NCBI GenBank assembly: GCA_030681375.1
Contig: JAUXWM010000079.1
Location: 48,575 to 112,574 of the forward strand
Reading direction: 5' to 3'
From: Gallionella sp.
GTDB lineage: Bacteria; Pseudomonadota; Gammaproteobacteria; Burkholderiales; Gallionellaceae
DNA length: 64,000 nucleotides
Part shown: positions 18,393 through 29,659 of the stretch, in pieces
How the letters are laid out: each line of letters opens with the position of its first letter
Position numbering within the stretch: position 1 is the stretch's first letter
Position numbers and translations under genes: made by a program
The notes under the pieces: generated by a model
Seen by the model: only the letters and a program-made list of their open reading frames with translations
Databases searched by the model: none
Told to the model about the DNA's origin: nothing

Positions 18393-19814
18393 TCACTTGT
18401 GAGCCACGTCCAGTTTGTCAACGGTATCGAACTCGAACTTGATCTCTTTCCATGTTTCCATGGCGATCTTCAGTTCCGGACTGTGGGTGGCGGCCTGAGT
18501 CAGAATATCCTTGCCTTCTTTTTCGATATCACGACCCTGATTACGCGCGGCCACACTGGCTTCCAGTGCGACGCGGTTGGCCGCTGCACCGGCTGCGTTA
18601 CCCCAGGGGTGACCCAGCGTACCGCCGCCGAACTGCAACACCGAATCATCTCCGAAGATATTCACCAGTGCAGGCATGTGCCAGACATGGATACCGCCGG
18701 AAGCCACTGGAATCACGCCGGGCATGGAGCCCCAGTCCTGATCAAAGAAGATGCCGCGACTGCGGTCTTCCTTGATAAATTCGTCGCGCATGATGTCGAT
18801 CCAGCCTAACGTCGCTTCACGGTCACCTTCCAGCTTGCCCACCACGGTGCCGGAATGCAGGTGATCACCACCGGACAGACGCAGCACCTTGGTCAGCACA
18901 CGGAAGTGAATGCCGTGGTGCGGGTTGCGGTCGAGCACAGCGTGCATGGCGCGGTGGATGTGCAGCAGCATACCGTTTTTACGGCACCAATTAGCCAGTC
19001 CGGTGTTGGCCGTCAGGCCGCCTGTCAGGTAGTCGTGCATGATGATCGGTGCGCCGATTTCCTTGGCGTACTCAGCACGCTCATACATCATTTCCGGTGT
19101 CGGCGCCGTCACGTTCAGGTAGTGCCCCTTACGTTCGCCGGTTTCGCGCTGCGCTTTCATAGTGGCTTCATGCACGAACTCGAAGCGATCGCGCCAACGC
19201 ATGAACGGCTGGGAGTTGACGTTCTCGTCGTCCTTGGTGAAGTCCAGACCGCCGCGCAGGCACTCATAAACAGCGCGGCCGTAGTTCTTGGCGGACAGCC
19301 CCAGCTTAGGCTTGATGGTGCAACCCAGCATTGGACGACCATATTTGTTCATCTTGTCGCGCTCGACCTGGATACCCTGTGGTGGGCCGCCGCAGGTCTT
19401 GACGTAGGCGATCGGGAAGCGGATATCTTCCAGACGCAGTGCGCGCAACGCCTTGAAGCCGAACACGTTGCCCACCAGCGAAGTCAGCACGTTGACGACA
19501 GAGCCTTCTTCGAACAGATCGATCGGGTATGCCACGAAAGCGTAGAAGCAGGTATCATCGCCAGGCACGTCCTCGATGCGATAGGCGCGACCCTTGTAAT
19601 AATCCAGGTCGGTCAGCAGATCGGTCCACACCGTGGTCCAGGTACCGGTTGAAGATTCGGCAGCAACCGCTGCGGCGACTTCTTCACGGGAAACGCCAGG
19701 CTGCGGCGTGATTTTGAAACAGGCAAGGATGTCGGTATCCAGCGGGGTGTATTCCGGCGTCCAGTAAGTTTGCCGGTACTCTTTTACACCGGCGTTGTAG
19801 GTCTTGACTGCCAT
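18393..19814 (-). CDS. cbbL: RuBisCO large subunit, form IA
   Basis: Catalytic subunit that carboxylates ribulose-1,5-bisphosphate in the Calvin cycle. All key blocks are present in 473 residues: [22 protein letters not shown], the carbamylated-lysine site [33 protein letters not shown] with loop 6 lysine, and [15 protein letters not shown]. The N-terminus ([22 protein letters not shown]) is form IA. The neighbours cbbQ and cbbO, with no carboxysome genes, point to the soluble IAq type. AAGGAG sits six bases before the ATG. The upstream intergenic region is shared with divergent cbbR. Confidence 0.98.
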   Translation of the reverse strand: MAVKTYNAGVKEYRQTYWTPEYTPLDTDILACFKITPQPGVSREEVAAAVAAESSTGTWTTVWTDLLTDLDYYKGRAYRIEDVPGDDTCFYAFVAYPIDLFEEGSVVNVLTSLVGNVFGFKALRALRLEDIRFPIAYVKTCGGPPQGIQVERDKMNKYGRPMLGCTIKPKLGLSAKNYGRAVYECLRGGLDFTKDDENVNSQPFMRWRDRFEFVHEATMKAQRETGERKGHYLNVTAPTPEMMYERAEYAKEIGAPIIMHDYLTGGLTANTGLANWCRKNGMLLHIHRAMHAVLDRNPHHGIHFRVLTKVLRLSGGDHLHSGTVVGKLEGDREATLGWIDIMRDEFIKEDRSRGIFFDQDWGSMPGVIPVASGGIHVWHMPALVNIFGDDSVLQFGGGTLGHPWGNAAGAAANRVALEASVAARNQGRDIEKEGKDILTQAATHSPELKIAMETWKEIKFEFDTVDKLDVAHK

Positions 19815-19889
19815 TGCAAGCTCCTTATTCTCAGATTAAACAGAGGCTTTTCACTATGAAAGTTCTGTGGCTCGGTTGAGCGTGTTGGC

Positions 19890-19919
19890 ACTATAGCGAC
19901 GTACAACCATAAATAACAA
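19890..19919 (-). promoter_or_regulatory. Candidate sigma-70 promoter of the cbb operon
   Basis: In the cbbL-cbbR divergent region the minus strand reads TTGTTA, an 18-base spacer, then TATAGT, about 75 bases before the cbbL ATG. A short palindrome GACTATAGTC at 19944-19953 lies just upstream and could be part of a CbbR (LysR-type) site. The match is by eye and the palindrome's role is inferred from position. Confidence 0.5.
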
Positions 19920-19977
19920 TTGTAGTTTTCGATGATAACGATAGACTATAGTCAATGATATTTTCTGGGAAACAGCC

Positions 19978-20916
19978 ATGATGAAAAATGCGACCCTGCG
20001 CCAGCTAAAAGTATTCGAAGCCGTAGCGCGCAATCTCAGTTTTACCCGTGCCGCCGAGGAGTTGTATCTGACCCAGCCCACCGTATCCATTCAAATAAAA
20101 CAGCTGGCTGATATCGTCGGACAGCCGCTGCTCGAACAGATCGGCAAGCGCATCTTCCTGACCGATACCGGGCGCGAATTGCTCAAGGTGTGCCGTGATA
20201 TTTTCGAGGGGCTGGATCGCTTCGAGATGTTGATGTCGGACATGAAAGGTGTGAAGAAGGGCAAGCTACGCCTGGCCGTCATTACCACTGCCAAGTATTT
20301 CGTGCCGCGTCTGCTCGGGGTTTTTTGCCAGCGTTATCCCGGCATCGACGTGACGCTCAAGGTGACCAATCGTGAGCGTGTATTGCAACGCATGGCCGAG
20401 AACCAGGACGATCTCTACGTACTCGGGCAGCCACCCGAGCAGATGGATGTGGCATTTGAGCCTTTTCTGGAGAACCCGCTGATAGTGCTGGCACCCGGCA
20501 ACCACCCGCTTGTCGGCCAAAAGAATATTTCACCGCATCGTCTGACGGAAGAGCAGTTCTTGATGCGCGAACCCGGTTCCGGCATTCGTCTGGCCACCGA
20601 GGAGTTTTTTGCCGGGCGCGGATTGAAACTCAAAGTCAGGATGGAATTGGGCAGCAACGAGGCGATCAAGCAGGCGGTGGCAGGTGGACTGGGCCTCGCC
20701 GTACTGTCCGTGCACACGCTCGCGCTGGAGCGCAACATTGATGAACTGGCCATACTCGATGTAACGGGTTTCCCGATTCGCCGACACTGGTATCTGGTTT
20801 ATCCCAAGGATAAGCAACTGTCGGTGGTAGCGCTCGCTTTTCTCGAATTTATGCACACAGAAAGCAAGTTGCTGAGTGAAAAATATTTGCTGGGAATTGC
20901 AGATTTCCCCAAATAG
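19978..20916 (+). CDS. cbbR: CbbR LysR-type regulator of CO2 fixation genes
   Basis: Transcription activator of cbb operons that responds to metabolic signals such as Calvin cycle intermediates. The 312-residue protein has the LysR helix-turn-helix (LRQLKVFEAVARNLSFTRAAEELYLTQPTVSIQIKQLADIVG, residues 7-49) and a substrate-binding-type effector domain (about 90-300). It is divergent from cbbL with a 163-base gap, the classic arrangement. Two adjacent ATGs (19978 and 19981) are possible starts. Confidence 0.93.
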   Translation: MMKNATLRQLKVFEAVARNLSFTRAAEELYLTQPTVSIQIKQLADIVGQPLLEQIGKRIFLTDTGRELLKVCRDIFEGLDRFEMLMSDMKGVKKGKLRLAVITTAKYFVPRLLGVFCQRYPGIDVTLKVTNRERVLQRMAENQDDLYVLGQPPEQMDVAFEPFLENPLIVLAPGNHPLVGQKNISPHRLTEEQFLMREPGSGIRLATEEFFAGRGLKLKVRMELGSNEAIKQAVAGGLGLAVLSVHTLALERNIDELAILDVTGFPIRRHWYLVYPKDKQLSVVALAFLEFMHTESKLLSEKYLLGIADFPK

Positions 20917-20955
20917 CATCGCAGACGAAAATACGGCTCCAATCAGCAGCGCGGG

Positions 20956-23406
20956 TCAATCACCCTGCGCGCTGAGGCTGGCGAACAATTCCTTCACATC
21001 GACAGGCTTGTAATACACAGGCCACTCCAGACCAGCCGATTCATGAATAAAGTTGCTCGACGTGTCGCCAGTCACCAGCACTGCCTTGACGGGGTTTCCC
21101 GTTTTCTGACGCAGCATTTTCAGGAACTGAATGCCATTCAGCGCACCCCCGAGCATGAAATCCACGATGTAATAATCGGCCTGGCCAATATCCGCGTGCA
21201 GCAGCGCTTCTTCGGCACTGGAGAAACAACCCACCTGTGCGCCCATGCCTTCGAGCAGCATAGTCGCGGCGCTAGCGACCAGCATGTCATCTTCCAGAAC
21301 AACAAATTTCCTGCCTTGCACAAATGACTCGCTGAAGACCTGCGCCTGTAGAAGCACGGGCGCACGCGCAACAGCCGTTGATGACACTGCCTGAGGCAGG
21401 CGAAACGCAAAGACCGTTCCACGGTCGGGACGCGACCGGCAACTGACTTCTCCGCCCAGCAGCGCCAGCGTGCGTTTGACGATAGCCAGGCCCAGCCCCA
21501 GCCCGCTGACCCTGTCACGCTGCGGGTTACCCAGTTGATAGAATTCATCAAAGATGTGTTCCACATGTTCGGCAGGTATGCCCTTGCCGGTATCCCACAC
21601 CTGAAATAGCACGTCGCCACCGCGTGCTCTGGCGCTGATCATGATCGCGCCGCGATCGGTGAATTTGATTGCATTTGCAACCAGGTTACTCAGCACCGAT
21701 TTGAGCAAACCGATATCGCTGTGTACAGAAAGGGCTTCTTTCATGGAAAAGTACAGCCTGAAATCGAGGCGCTTCTCAGCAGCCATGACCGCAAAATTCT
21801 GTTCCAGCCAGATGAGAATTTCATTCACATTGATCGTTTTATATTCCGGTTTGATCATCCCGGAATCCAACTTGGACACTTTCAATAAAGCATCAAGCAA
21901 ACCTTTGAATGCATCCATCGAGTGCTTCATCTGCTGGATGATCTCTTCTTGCTCAGAGTTGGTTTCCGTCGATCCGAGCGCGAACAAAAACATATTGGCT
22001 GCGGCCAGCGGTTGGCGCAAATCGTGCCCGGCCGCTGCCAGGAAACGTGTTTTTGCCAGCTCTTTGCTTTCCAGCTGTTGCATGGAATCGCGTAGCCGTT
22101 TTTCAACTTCCTTGCGTTCGGTGATGTCCTGCCCCGTTCCCGACATCAGGCAAGGCGTGCCATTGTCATTCAACAACAACTCGCCCTGGCCCTCGATATA
22201 ATGAACCGTGCCATCCGGCCACACACAACGGAACACCACGGCTGGCGGTTTCTGCCCCGACATACAGCGCGTAACCCAGGACTGCATGGCGGCCTGATCA
22301 TCCGCATGTATCAAACCGATGAAAGATTCCGCATTGAGCGTAAAGTGGTTGGGAGCGACACCGAAAATTCGGTAAATTTCGTCAGACCACGTAATGTTAT
22401 GCGCCATGTCGTAGGTCCAGCTGCCGATATGCGCAATTCGCTGCGATTGCATCAAGTGCCGCTCACTCTCCTGCAGACGCTTCGTTCTGGCATTGACTGA
22501 ATTACGCAGGCTGATATTCCACAACAACACCATGCCCATCAGCATGAGACAAGCCAGCAAGGACAGGCTTACCCTGTTCTGATACAGCCAGCTCGGCTGC
22601 ACCAGTCGCCCTTGCAGCCATTGCGCATCCAATTCCTGTAGCTGCCCGGAGGCCTTGAGACTGGCAAGCTGCCGATTCAGCAAGGCAATCAGTGGCTGAT
22701 TTTCCTTGCGTGTAGCAAAAGCATAATCCTGTGAAAACAGCCCGCCTGCCGCCAGTTCCACGTTGAGAAAACCATATTCGGAAATGGCGCGCACACAGGG
22801 TTGCTGGGCACAGAGAAACGCATCTGCTTCGCCCAGATTCAAATGCAACAAACCGTCTATCTTGGTGCCTACGATGTGGCGCGTAAAATCAGCCCGCTCC
22901 GCAAGTTGTTCCAGCGAGATATCGCCTTTTTGCAGGGCAACGACATGACCCTTCAGAGAGTCTAGATCAACGATATTTTTCTTTTTTTCATTACGAAACA
23001 GCCCTTGCACAATGCGACTGTGAGGGATGGAAAATTGAAATTCTGCGGCTCGCTCCGGCGTGACTATCATATTAACGATGTCCACCTTGCCCGCCTTGAG
23101 TGACGCGAGCGCCTCGGGCCAGTTCATCGCTATGAATTCAAACTGCACCCCGGCCTGCTCACCCAGGGCGCGCAACAGGGACGGCGTGTAACCTTGCGCT
23201 TGCCCGTGGCTGCCCACGAATTCGAACGGCGCATATTCACGATCGATCGCTACCCGATAAACCTGTTTGATGTATTGTTCGTCCGCAATGCCGGATAGCG
23301 GCCAGCATACGCTGGCAGCAAACAATAGAACAGACAGATTGAAGTGCACTACATGGCGGCGCCACGCCCTGATTGCCAATAGGAACATAAAGGCGTGCAT
23401 CGTCAT
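20956..23406 (-). CDS. BvgS-like hybrid sensor histidine kinase
   Basis: An 816-residue inner-membrane sensor. Order: signal or membrane anchor (about 20-42); periplasmic solute-binding-type domain (SBP_bac_3, about 48-268, with YRVAIDREYAPFEFVGSHGQAQGYTPSLLRAL); membrane helix (about 276-300); PAS/PAC (about 320-440, ending GTGQDITERKEVE); HisKA with H-box AAAGHDLRQPLAAANMFL; HATPase with NLVANAIKFTD, WDTGKGIPAEHVEHIFDEFYQ and GLGLGLAIVKRT; C-terminal receiver with LEDD and phospho-Asp in DYYIVDFMLGGALNG. No cognate regulator gene is adjacent. The ligand is unknown; the periplasmic domain suggests an amino acid or another small molecule. Confidence 0.92.
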   Translation of the reverse strand: MTMHAFMFLLAIRAWRRHVVHFNLSVLLFAASVCWPLSGIADEQYIKQVYRVAIDREYAPFEFVGSHGQAQGYTPSLLRALGEQAGVQFEFIAMNWPEALASLKAGKVDIVNMIVTPERAAEFQFSIPHSRIVQGLFRNEKKKNIVDLDSLKGHVVALQKGDISLEQLAERADFTRHIVGTKIDGLLHLNLGEADAFLCAQQPCVRAISEYGFLNVELAAGGLFSQDYAFATRKENQPLIALLNRQLASLKASGQLQELDAQWLQGRLVQPSWLYQNRVSLSLLACLMLMGMVLLWNISLRNSVNARTKRLQESERHLMQSQRIAHIGSWTYDMAHNITWSDEIYRIFGVAPNHFTLNAESFIGLIHADDQAAMQSWVTRCMSGQKPPAVVFRCVWPDGTVHYIEGQGELLLNDNGTPCLMSGTGQDITERKEVEKRLRDSMQQLESKELAKTRFLAAAGHDLRQPLAAANMFLFALGSTETNSEQEEIIQQMKHSMDAFKGLLDALLKVSKLDSGMIKPEYKTINVNEILIWLEQNFAVMAAEKRLDFRLYFSMKEALSVHSDIGLLKSVLSNLVANAIKFTDRGAIMISARARGGDVLFQVWDTGKGIPAEHVEHIFDEFYQLGNPQRDRVSGLGLGLAIVKRTLALLGGEVSCRSRPDRGTVFAFRLPQAVSSTAVARAPVLLQAQVFSESFVQGRKFVVLEDDMLVASAATMLLEGMGAQVGCFSSAEEALLHADIGQADYYIVDFMLGGALNGIQFLKMLRQKTGNPVKAVLVTGDTSSNFIHESAGLEWPVYYKPVDVKELFASLSAQGD

Positions 23407-23479
23407 AAAAGCGGATCCTTTAACGTCTTTTGCTTCATCAAGAATTGATACCGGGGTTGGCGCATAAAGACAAGAGAAG

Positions 23480-23996
23480 GTGAAGCTGGCCGATAAGCCG
23501 GGTTCTGTCGTGGACAGTCATTCCTCTAGGCGTTTCGTTACCTTACGCTCAAGCAATCTACCCGCTGACGACGCGAGCCACGCCATAGTCAGCCTATTTG
23601 ATCTTGCTCCGAATGGGGTTTACCCTGCCACTCCCGTTACCGGGAGCGCGGTGAGCTCTTACCTCGCCATTTCGCCCTTACCTGATCCCGACTTAAACAC
23701 CCTTGCGGGCAAAAAGCCAAGCCATCGGCGGTATCATTTTGGCTCCAGCCCAACCTTAGGGTTACGCCTTCAACACCAAAAAGGGAACCATCAAGTGGCG
23801 GCGGGCGTAACCCTAAGGCTAGCTTGCACCGAAACTCCACTCCGTTCCGTTTTCTGTGGCACTTTCCATCACCTCACGGTGTCCGGCCATTAACCGGCAT
23901 TCTGCTCTCTGGAGCCCGGACTTTCCTCCCCGCCGAAGGTGAATTCGGGTTTCCCTGAATTCCACTTGCGTGCGCGGCGACTGTCTAGCCAGCTTC
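23480..23996 (-). ncRNA. rnpB: RNase P RNA (bacterial type A) with extra hairpin
   Basis: Catalytic RNA that matures tRNA 5' ends. Read on the minus strand it begins GAAGCTGGCTAGACAGTCGC. It carries the universal GGGGAGGAAAGTCCGGGCTCC (split here to stay short: GAGGAAAGTCCGGGCTCC), ACCGCCGATGG, GCAAGGGTG then GATCAGGTAAGGGCGAAA, and the end CCACGACAGAACCCGGCTTATCGGCC. The 5' and 3' ends pair through GAAGCTGGC and the complementary GGCCAGCTTC. The molecule is about 517 bases, over 100 longer than usual, because of an insertion in the P12 region. It lies between ppx and the hybrid kinase gene, in line with ppx. Confidence 0.95.
23754..23818. repeat. Perfect 15-bp inverted repeat inside rnpB
   Basis: CCTTAGGGTTACGCC at 23754-23768 pairs exactly with GGCGTAACCCTAAGG at 23804-23818, with 35 bases between. 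It forms the core of the insertion in the P12 arm of the RNase P RNA. The TTACGCC end resembles the CTTACGC units of the heptamer array between pilT and pilU. Confidence 0.9.
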
Positions 23997-24029
23997 GGCG
24001 CGGAGTTTACCACTGAAGGAGAACAGGGG

Positions 24030-25532
24030 TTATTTTTTGATGAGCAACATGGTGACGCCCAGCGTCTTCCATTGCTTCACTTCTTCCTGCAAGGCCGCTT
24101 CCGTCAGCGGGCTTTGTTCCAGCCAGCCTGCATCCATGGTAAGAGAATATTTTTTGCCGCTGAAACTGGCGCGCATCTCGGGCAAGGCGACATCGCTGCG
24201 ATTACGGTAGAACAAGGCCGCCAGGCGCAAACTCATCGCCAGCACGCAATCCACTTCATCCGTCAACAAACCCTGTAGTTTTTTCATGCTGCGACGATGT
24301 GCCAGCGCAAGCAAACTCAGTCTTGCCTGCTCCTTCTTTGAAAAACCCGGCATATCGGCATTGGCGAGAATATAGGCGGTATGTTTGTGGTAGCCACTGT
24401 GCGCCACGCGTATGCCGATGGCATGCAGATTGGCGACCCAGCCCAACACTTGCAGAGCCGATTCATTGGCCTGAAGCGCGTGCTTTGATCCGTTCGTGTC
24501 ATTGGTGAAGAATTGCCGCGCCAGCTCAAGAGCAAGTCTGGATACGCGTGCGGCCTGTGCCGGAACCACATGATAACGGCGCATGAAATGTTGCACGGTG
24601 ACATCACGCATATCATTGTTGTGGAAGCGCCCCCACAAATCATATAACACTCCTTCACGCAGGGCGCTGAGCGCAACTTGCATATCGGTGATGCCCAATT
24701 CGCAAAACGCGGCATACATGATCGCGAATCCGCCCGGCAGTGAGGGTAATCTGTCCTCGCGCAAGCCTTGCAGATTCAACTTTTTAATGTCGCCCGCCTT
24801 AAGCAATTCCGCGCGCAGTTTTTCCAGTCCATCGCGGGTGATGCCGTTTTTGCTGTAGCCGTTCAGTTCCAGTATTTCAGCGATGGCCTTGGCGGTACCC
24901 GACGAGCCGAGCGCCTTCTGCCACTGGCCTCGATAATCAACGACGATGGTCTGCAATTCACTGCGGGCGGCAAGTTCTGCCTTCTCCATGCTGCGCTTGC
25001 TGATTTTCCCGTCCGGGAAGTAGCGGCTGCTAAAACTGACGCAGCCCATATACAGGCTCTCCAGCTTAAGCGGCGTCATCCCGTGGCCAATAATAAATTC
25101 GGTGGAACCGCCGCCTATGTCCATCACCAGCAGATTGTCATCCGTCTGCGGCAGTCCGTGCGCCACGCCCACATAAATCAGCCGGGCTTCTTCCTGCCCG
25201 GCAATGACTTCGATGGGGAAACCCAGTACTTTTTCGGCTTTTGCGATAAATGCTGCGGCGTTTTCAGCCACGCGCAGTGAATTGGTACCCACTGCACGCA
25301 CCGCGCCTGGCGGCAGATCGCGCAGCCGTTCGGAAAAACGCCCCAGCGCTTCGAGTGCGCGCTGTTGCGCCGCTTCATCCAGATAATTATCTGCCGTGAG
25401 GCCGGCAGCCAGACGCACCGGTTCGCGCAAGCCATCCAGCATGTAAAGCTGCTCGCCTTCCACCCTTGCCACCTGGAGCCTGAAGCTGTTCGACCCCATA
25501 TCAACAGCGGCAAGTATGGGTTGCTGCTCCAT
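24030..25532 (-). CDS. ppx: Ppx/GppA exopolyphosphatase family
   Basis: Releases phosphate from polyphosphate (and in some members cleaves pppGpp). The 500-residue protein has the actin/Hsp70-like ATPase fold: AAVDMGSNSFRLQVARVEG at the start, SGTNS-type VGTNSLRVAENAAAFI, GQEEARLIYVGVAHG and LLVMDIGGGSTEFIIG. A C-terminal HD-like part follows (residues about 310-500, LHAIGIRVAHSGYHKHTAYILAN). The ATG overlaps the phoU stop by one base (TAATG), so ppx and phoU are coupled and link polyphosphate turnover with phosphate signalling. Confidence 0.94.
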   Translation of the reverse strand: MEQQPILAAVDMGSNSFRLQVARVEGEQLYMLDGLREPVRLAAGLTADNYLDEAAQQRALEALGRFSERLRDLPPGAVRAVGTNSLRVAENAAAFIAKAEKVLGFPIEVIAGQEEARLIYVGVAHGLPQTDDNLLVMDIGGGSTEFIIGHGMTPLKLESLYMGCVSFSSRYFPDGKISKRSMEKAELAARSELQTIVVDYRGQWQKALGSSGTAKAIAEILELNGYSKNGITRDGLEKLRAELLKAGDIKKLNLQGLREDRLPSLPGGFAIMYAAFCELGITDMQVALSALREGVLYDLWGRFHNNDMRDVTVQHFMRRYHVVPAQAARVSRLALELARQFFTNDTNGSKHALQANESALQVLGWVANLHAIGIRVAHSGYHKHTAYILANADMPGFSKKEQARLSLLALAHRRSMKKLQGLLTDEVDCVLAMSLRLAALFYRNRSDVALPEMRASFSGKKYSLTMDAGWLEQSPLTEAALQEEVKQWKTLGVTMLLIKK

Positions 25533-26239
25533 TACTTCAGCACTTCGCGTTCGATTTCATCGAGGGAAACATGACGCACATCGCGCCCCTTGACCATGTA
25601 GATGACATATTCGGAGATATTCTTGGCGTGGTCGCCGATACGCTCAATCGCCTTCGCCACGAACAATATTTCCAGCGAAGTGGAAATGGTGCGCGGATCT
25701 TCCATCATAAAGGTGATGAGATAGCGCATGATGGAGCGGAATTCTTCGTCCACCTGATCATCCTGACGGACGACATCAGCGGCCATGACCACATCCAGAC
25801 GTGCAAACGCGTCCAGCGATTTGCGCAGCATTTCCACGGCGATTTCCGCCGCATGCTTGATCTCGTGATAACGCGGAATGGCCAACCCGTGTTTTTGCGA
25901 CAGCATCTTGGCCATGCGCGCGATTTTCTCGGCTTCATCACCGATACGCTCAAGATCGGTGATCGTTTTGACGACCATCATCACCAGGCGCAAATCGCTT
26001 GCCGTCGGCTGGCGGCGCGCGATCACCTGACTACAGGCGTCGTCTATCTTGACCTCCATGGCATTGACGCGATGATCATCGTCTATCACCCGATTCATCA
26101 GCTCAACATCACCGTCCACCAGCGAAGTAACGGCACTCTTGATCTGACTTTCTACCAGCCCTCCCATCTGCAACACGTAGGCACGTATGGCTTCAAGCTC
26201 GACATCGAATTGCTTGGAGGTGTGATCAGTACTGTTCAT
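25532..26239 (-). CDS. phoU: PhoU phosphate signalling regulator
   Basis: Two three-helix PhoU repeats make a cytoplasmic metal-binding protein that connects the Pst transporter to the PhoR kinase and represses the Pho response when phosphate is plentiful. The 235 residues include LEAIRAYVLQMGGLVESQIKSAV in repeat 1 and KTITDLERIGDEAEKIARMAKM; repeat 2 ends with FVAKAIERIGDHAKNISEYVIYMVKG. Both E/DRIGD metal clusters are intact. No pst or phoBR genes are in the window; ppx follows directly. Confidence 0.95.
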   Translation of the reverse strand: MNSTDHTSKQFDVELEAIRAYVLQMGGLVESQIKSAVTSLVDGDVELMNRVIDDDHRVNAMEVKIDDACSQVIARRQPTASDLRLVMMVVKTITDLERIGDEAEKIARMAKMLSQKHGLAIPRYHEIKHAAEIAVEMLRKSLDAFARLDVVMAADVVRQDDQVDEEFRSIMRYLITFMMEDPRTISTSLEILFVAKAIERIGDHAKNISEYVIYMVKGRDVRHVSLDEIEREVLK

Positions 26240-26315
26240 GGGGTTCCTAAAATTGGATTGATAAAATATTGCAGTGTATAAGCTCAGCGTGAAAGATTTA
26301 TGACAGCGGCAATAC

Positions 26316-26978
26316 TCAGGCCGTCATCGTCTTCACGCCTTCTGGCGTGCCCAGCAGCAGCACGTCTGCCGCGCGACGCGCAAACAGGCCATTGGTCACT
26401 ACGCCGGCAATATGATCCAGCGTCGATTCCAGCTCAACCGGATTCATGATGCTCATGTTATGCACATCGAGAATAATGTTGCCATTATCGGTGGTGAAGC
26501 CCTCGCGCAACTTGGGTTGCCCGCCCAGCGCAACCAGTTGCCGCGCCACGGAACTGCGCGCCATCGGTATCACTTCGACAGGCAACGGAAACTTGCCCAG
26601 CACCCCCACCAGTTTGCTGGCATCGCACAGACAAATAAATTTTTTGCTCGCACCCGCGACGATCTTCTCGCGCGTCAGCGCACCGCCCCCGCCCTTAACC
26701 ATGTGCATGTGACGGGTTATTTCATCCGCGCCATCCACATACACCGGCAAATCACCCGCTTCATTCAGTGACAGCACTTCAATACCGTGCCCGCGCAAAC
26801 GACTGGCCGAGGCTTCGGAACTGGCCACCGCACCGCGTATTTTGTGTTTGATTTTGGCCAATTCATCAATAAAAAAATTGGCCGTTGAACCCGTCCCCAC
26901 ACCCACGATGCAATCCAGCGGAACATATTCAATCGCAGCGCGTGCCACTGCACGCTTCAAATCGTCTTGACTCATCAT
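26316..26978 (-). CDS. rpiA: Ribose-5-phosphate isomerase A
   Basis: Interconverts ribose-5-phosphate and ribulose-5-phosphate in the pentose phosphate and Calvin cycles. The 220-residue protein has the family blocks [65 protein letters not shown] and [13 protein letters not shown]. Two ATGs in tandem (26978, 26975) are possible starts. It is divergent from the phosphoglucomutase gene and supplies the precursor of RuBisCO's substrate. Confidence 0.97.
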   Translation of the reverse strand: MMSQDDLKRAVARAAIEYVPLDCIVGVGTGSTANFFIDELAKIKHKIRGAVASSEASASRLRGHGIEVLSLNEAGDLPVYVDGADEITRHMHMVKGGGGALTREKIVAGASKKFICLCDASKLVGVLGKFPLPVEVIPMARSSVARQLVALGGQPKLREGFTTDNGNIILDVHNMSIMNPVELESTLDHIAGVVTNGLFARRAADVLLLGTPEGVKTMTA

Positions 26979-27110
26979 TTTGCCTGCTCACTTTCAATAT
27001 CATTGGTTGCGTAATTATTGCAGGAAAATGCGACTTTGGGGAAAGTCATCGACCCATTGCTAACGTTAATGTGATTGATGCAGGAGGCGATTGGTGCAAC
27101 AACGTGTTAG

Positions 27111-28883
<1,773 letters not shown>

Positions 28884-28892
28884 GCGTTTGCG

Positions 28893-28925
28893 AAAAACTG
28901 TCAGGAATGAACAATTCCTGACAGT
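28893..28925 (-). terminator. Terminator of the hemCDXY operon
   Basis: On the minus strand ACTGTCAGGAAT pairs perfectly with ATTCCTGACAGT across a 5-base loop, followed by a run of five T. It starts 15 bases after the hemY stop. On the plus strand the same hairpin could help stop pgm transcripts, but no T-tract follows there. Confidence 0.88.
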
Positions 28926-28939
28926 CCGGGAAACCGGTT

Positions 28940-29659
28940 TCAAATCTGCCTGCTTTTTTCCCGCAAGGCTTGCTGGCGCACCTGTCCTGCTTGCGCGGCA
29001 TCGATACCCTTGCGCTTTTCCATCTGCTCCAGCACACGCAGCACTTCATCCCAATTGCCCGCCTGCTGTTGCGCCTTGAGTTCCAGAGCCAGCACACCTA
29101 CATTCACCCTTGCCCCGCTATCGCGCAATTCCTGCAAGGCGTTTAACGCGCCCTGCTGATCATGCTGATCCAGCTTGAATTTCGCGGTTGCCATAAAACG
29201 CATCGTGGTATCGCCCGGCGATTTGCTGCCAACGATAGACAGATACGCGTCCCGCCTATCCGTCGCCTCAAGTTCGTGCGCCGAACGCGCCGCGATAATG
29301 GGATACAAGGCGGAGCTTTCTCCCAGCTTAATGGCCCTGGCGGCAATTTTCTCCGCTTCCACGTAGCGACCTTCGAAAAAAGCACTCAACGCGACATCTA
29401 GCAGTTTGCGTGCTTTTTTCTGCGCCCGATCCAGCCGCAACTTCTGTACGATAGCCGGCAATTGCGTAGTGGCGGCCAGCATATGGATCAGCCAGTATCC
29501 AAGCACAAAAACAGTCAACAGCAGGAGAACAAAGAATTTAAGCGATAATTCGATGCGATAAGGCGGATACACCAGCAGCACATAAGCGGTATTTTGCAAT
29601 ATCGTGCCCAAGGCCACCGCCGCCGCAAACAGCAGCAGAATTGTCACCAACTGCTTCAT
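28940..29659 (-). CDS. hemY: HemY-type membrane TPR protein, short form
   Basis: Proteobacterial HemY is an inner-membrane protein with two N-terminal helices and periplasmic or cytoplasmic TPR repeats; its part in haem synthesis is undefined. (It is unrelated to the Gram-positive protoporphyrinogen oxidase of the same name.) This copy has the HemY_N helices (residues about 3-22 and 40-62), the RLDRAQKKARKLLDVALSAFFEGRYVEAEK segment and a few TPRs. It ends at residue 239, while most family members have about 390-420. The stop is followed directly by the operon terminator. The ATG overlaps hemX as ATGA. Confidence 0.85.
   Translation of the reverse strand: MKQLVTILLLFAAAVALGTILQNTAYVLLVYPPYRIELSLKFFVLLLLTVFVLGYWLIHMLAATTQLPAIVQKLRLDRAQKKARKLLDVALSAFFEGRYVEAEKIAARAIKLGESSALYPIIAARSAHELEATDRRDAYLSIVGSKSPGDTTMRFMATAKFKLDQHDQQGALNALQELRDSGARVNVGVLALELKAQQQAGNWDEVLRVLEQMEKRKGIDAAQAGQVRQQALREKSRQI

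Noticed and set aside
23480..24013. Short protein frames within the rnpB region
   Set aside because: The region is clearly the RNase P RNA by its conserved sequence blocks and end pairing.
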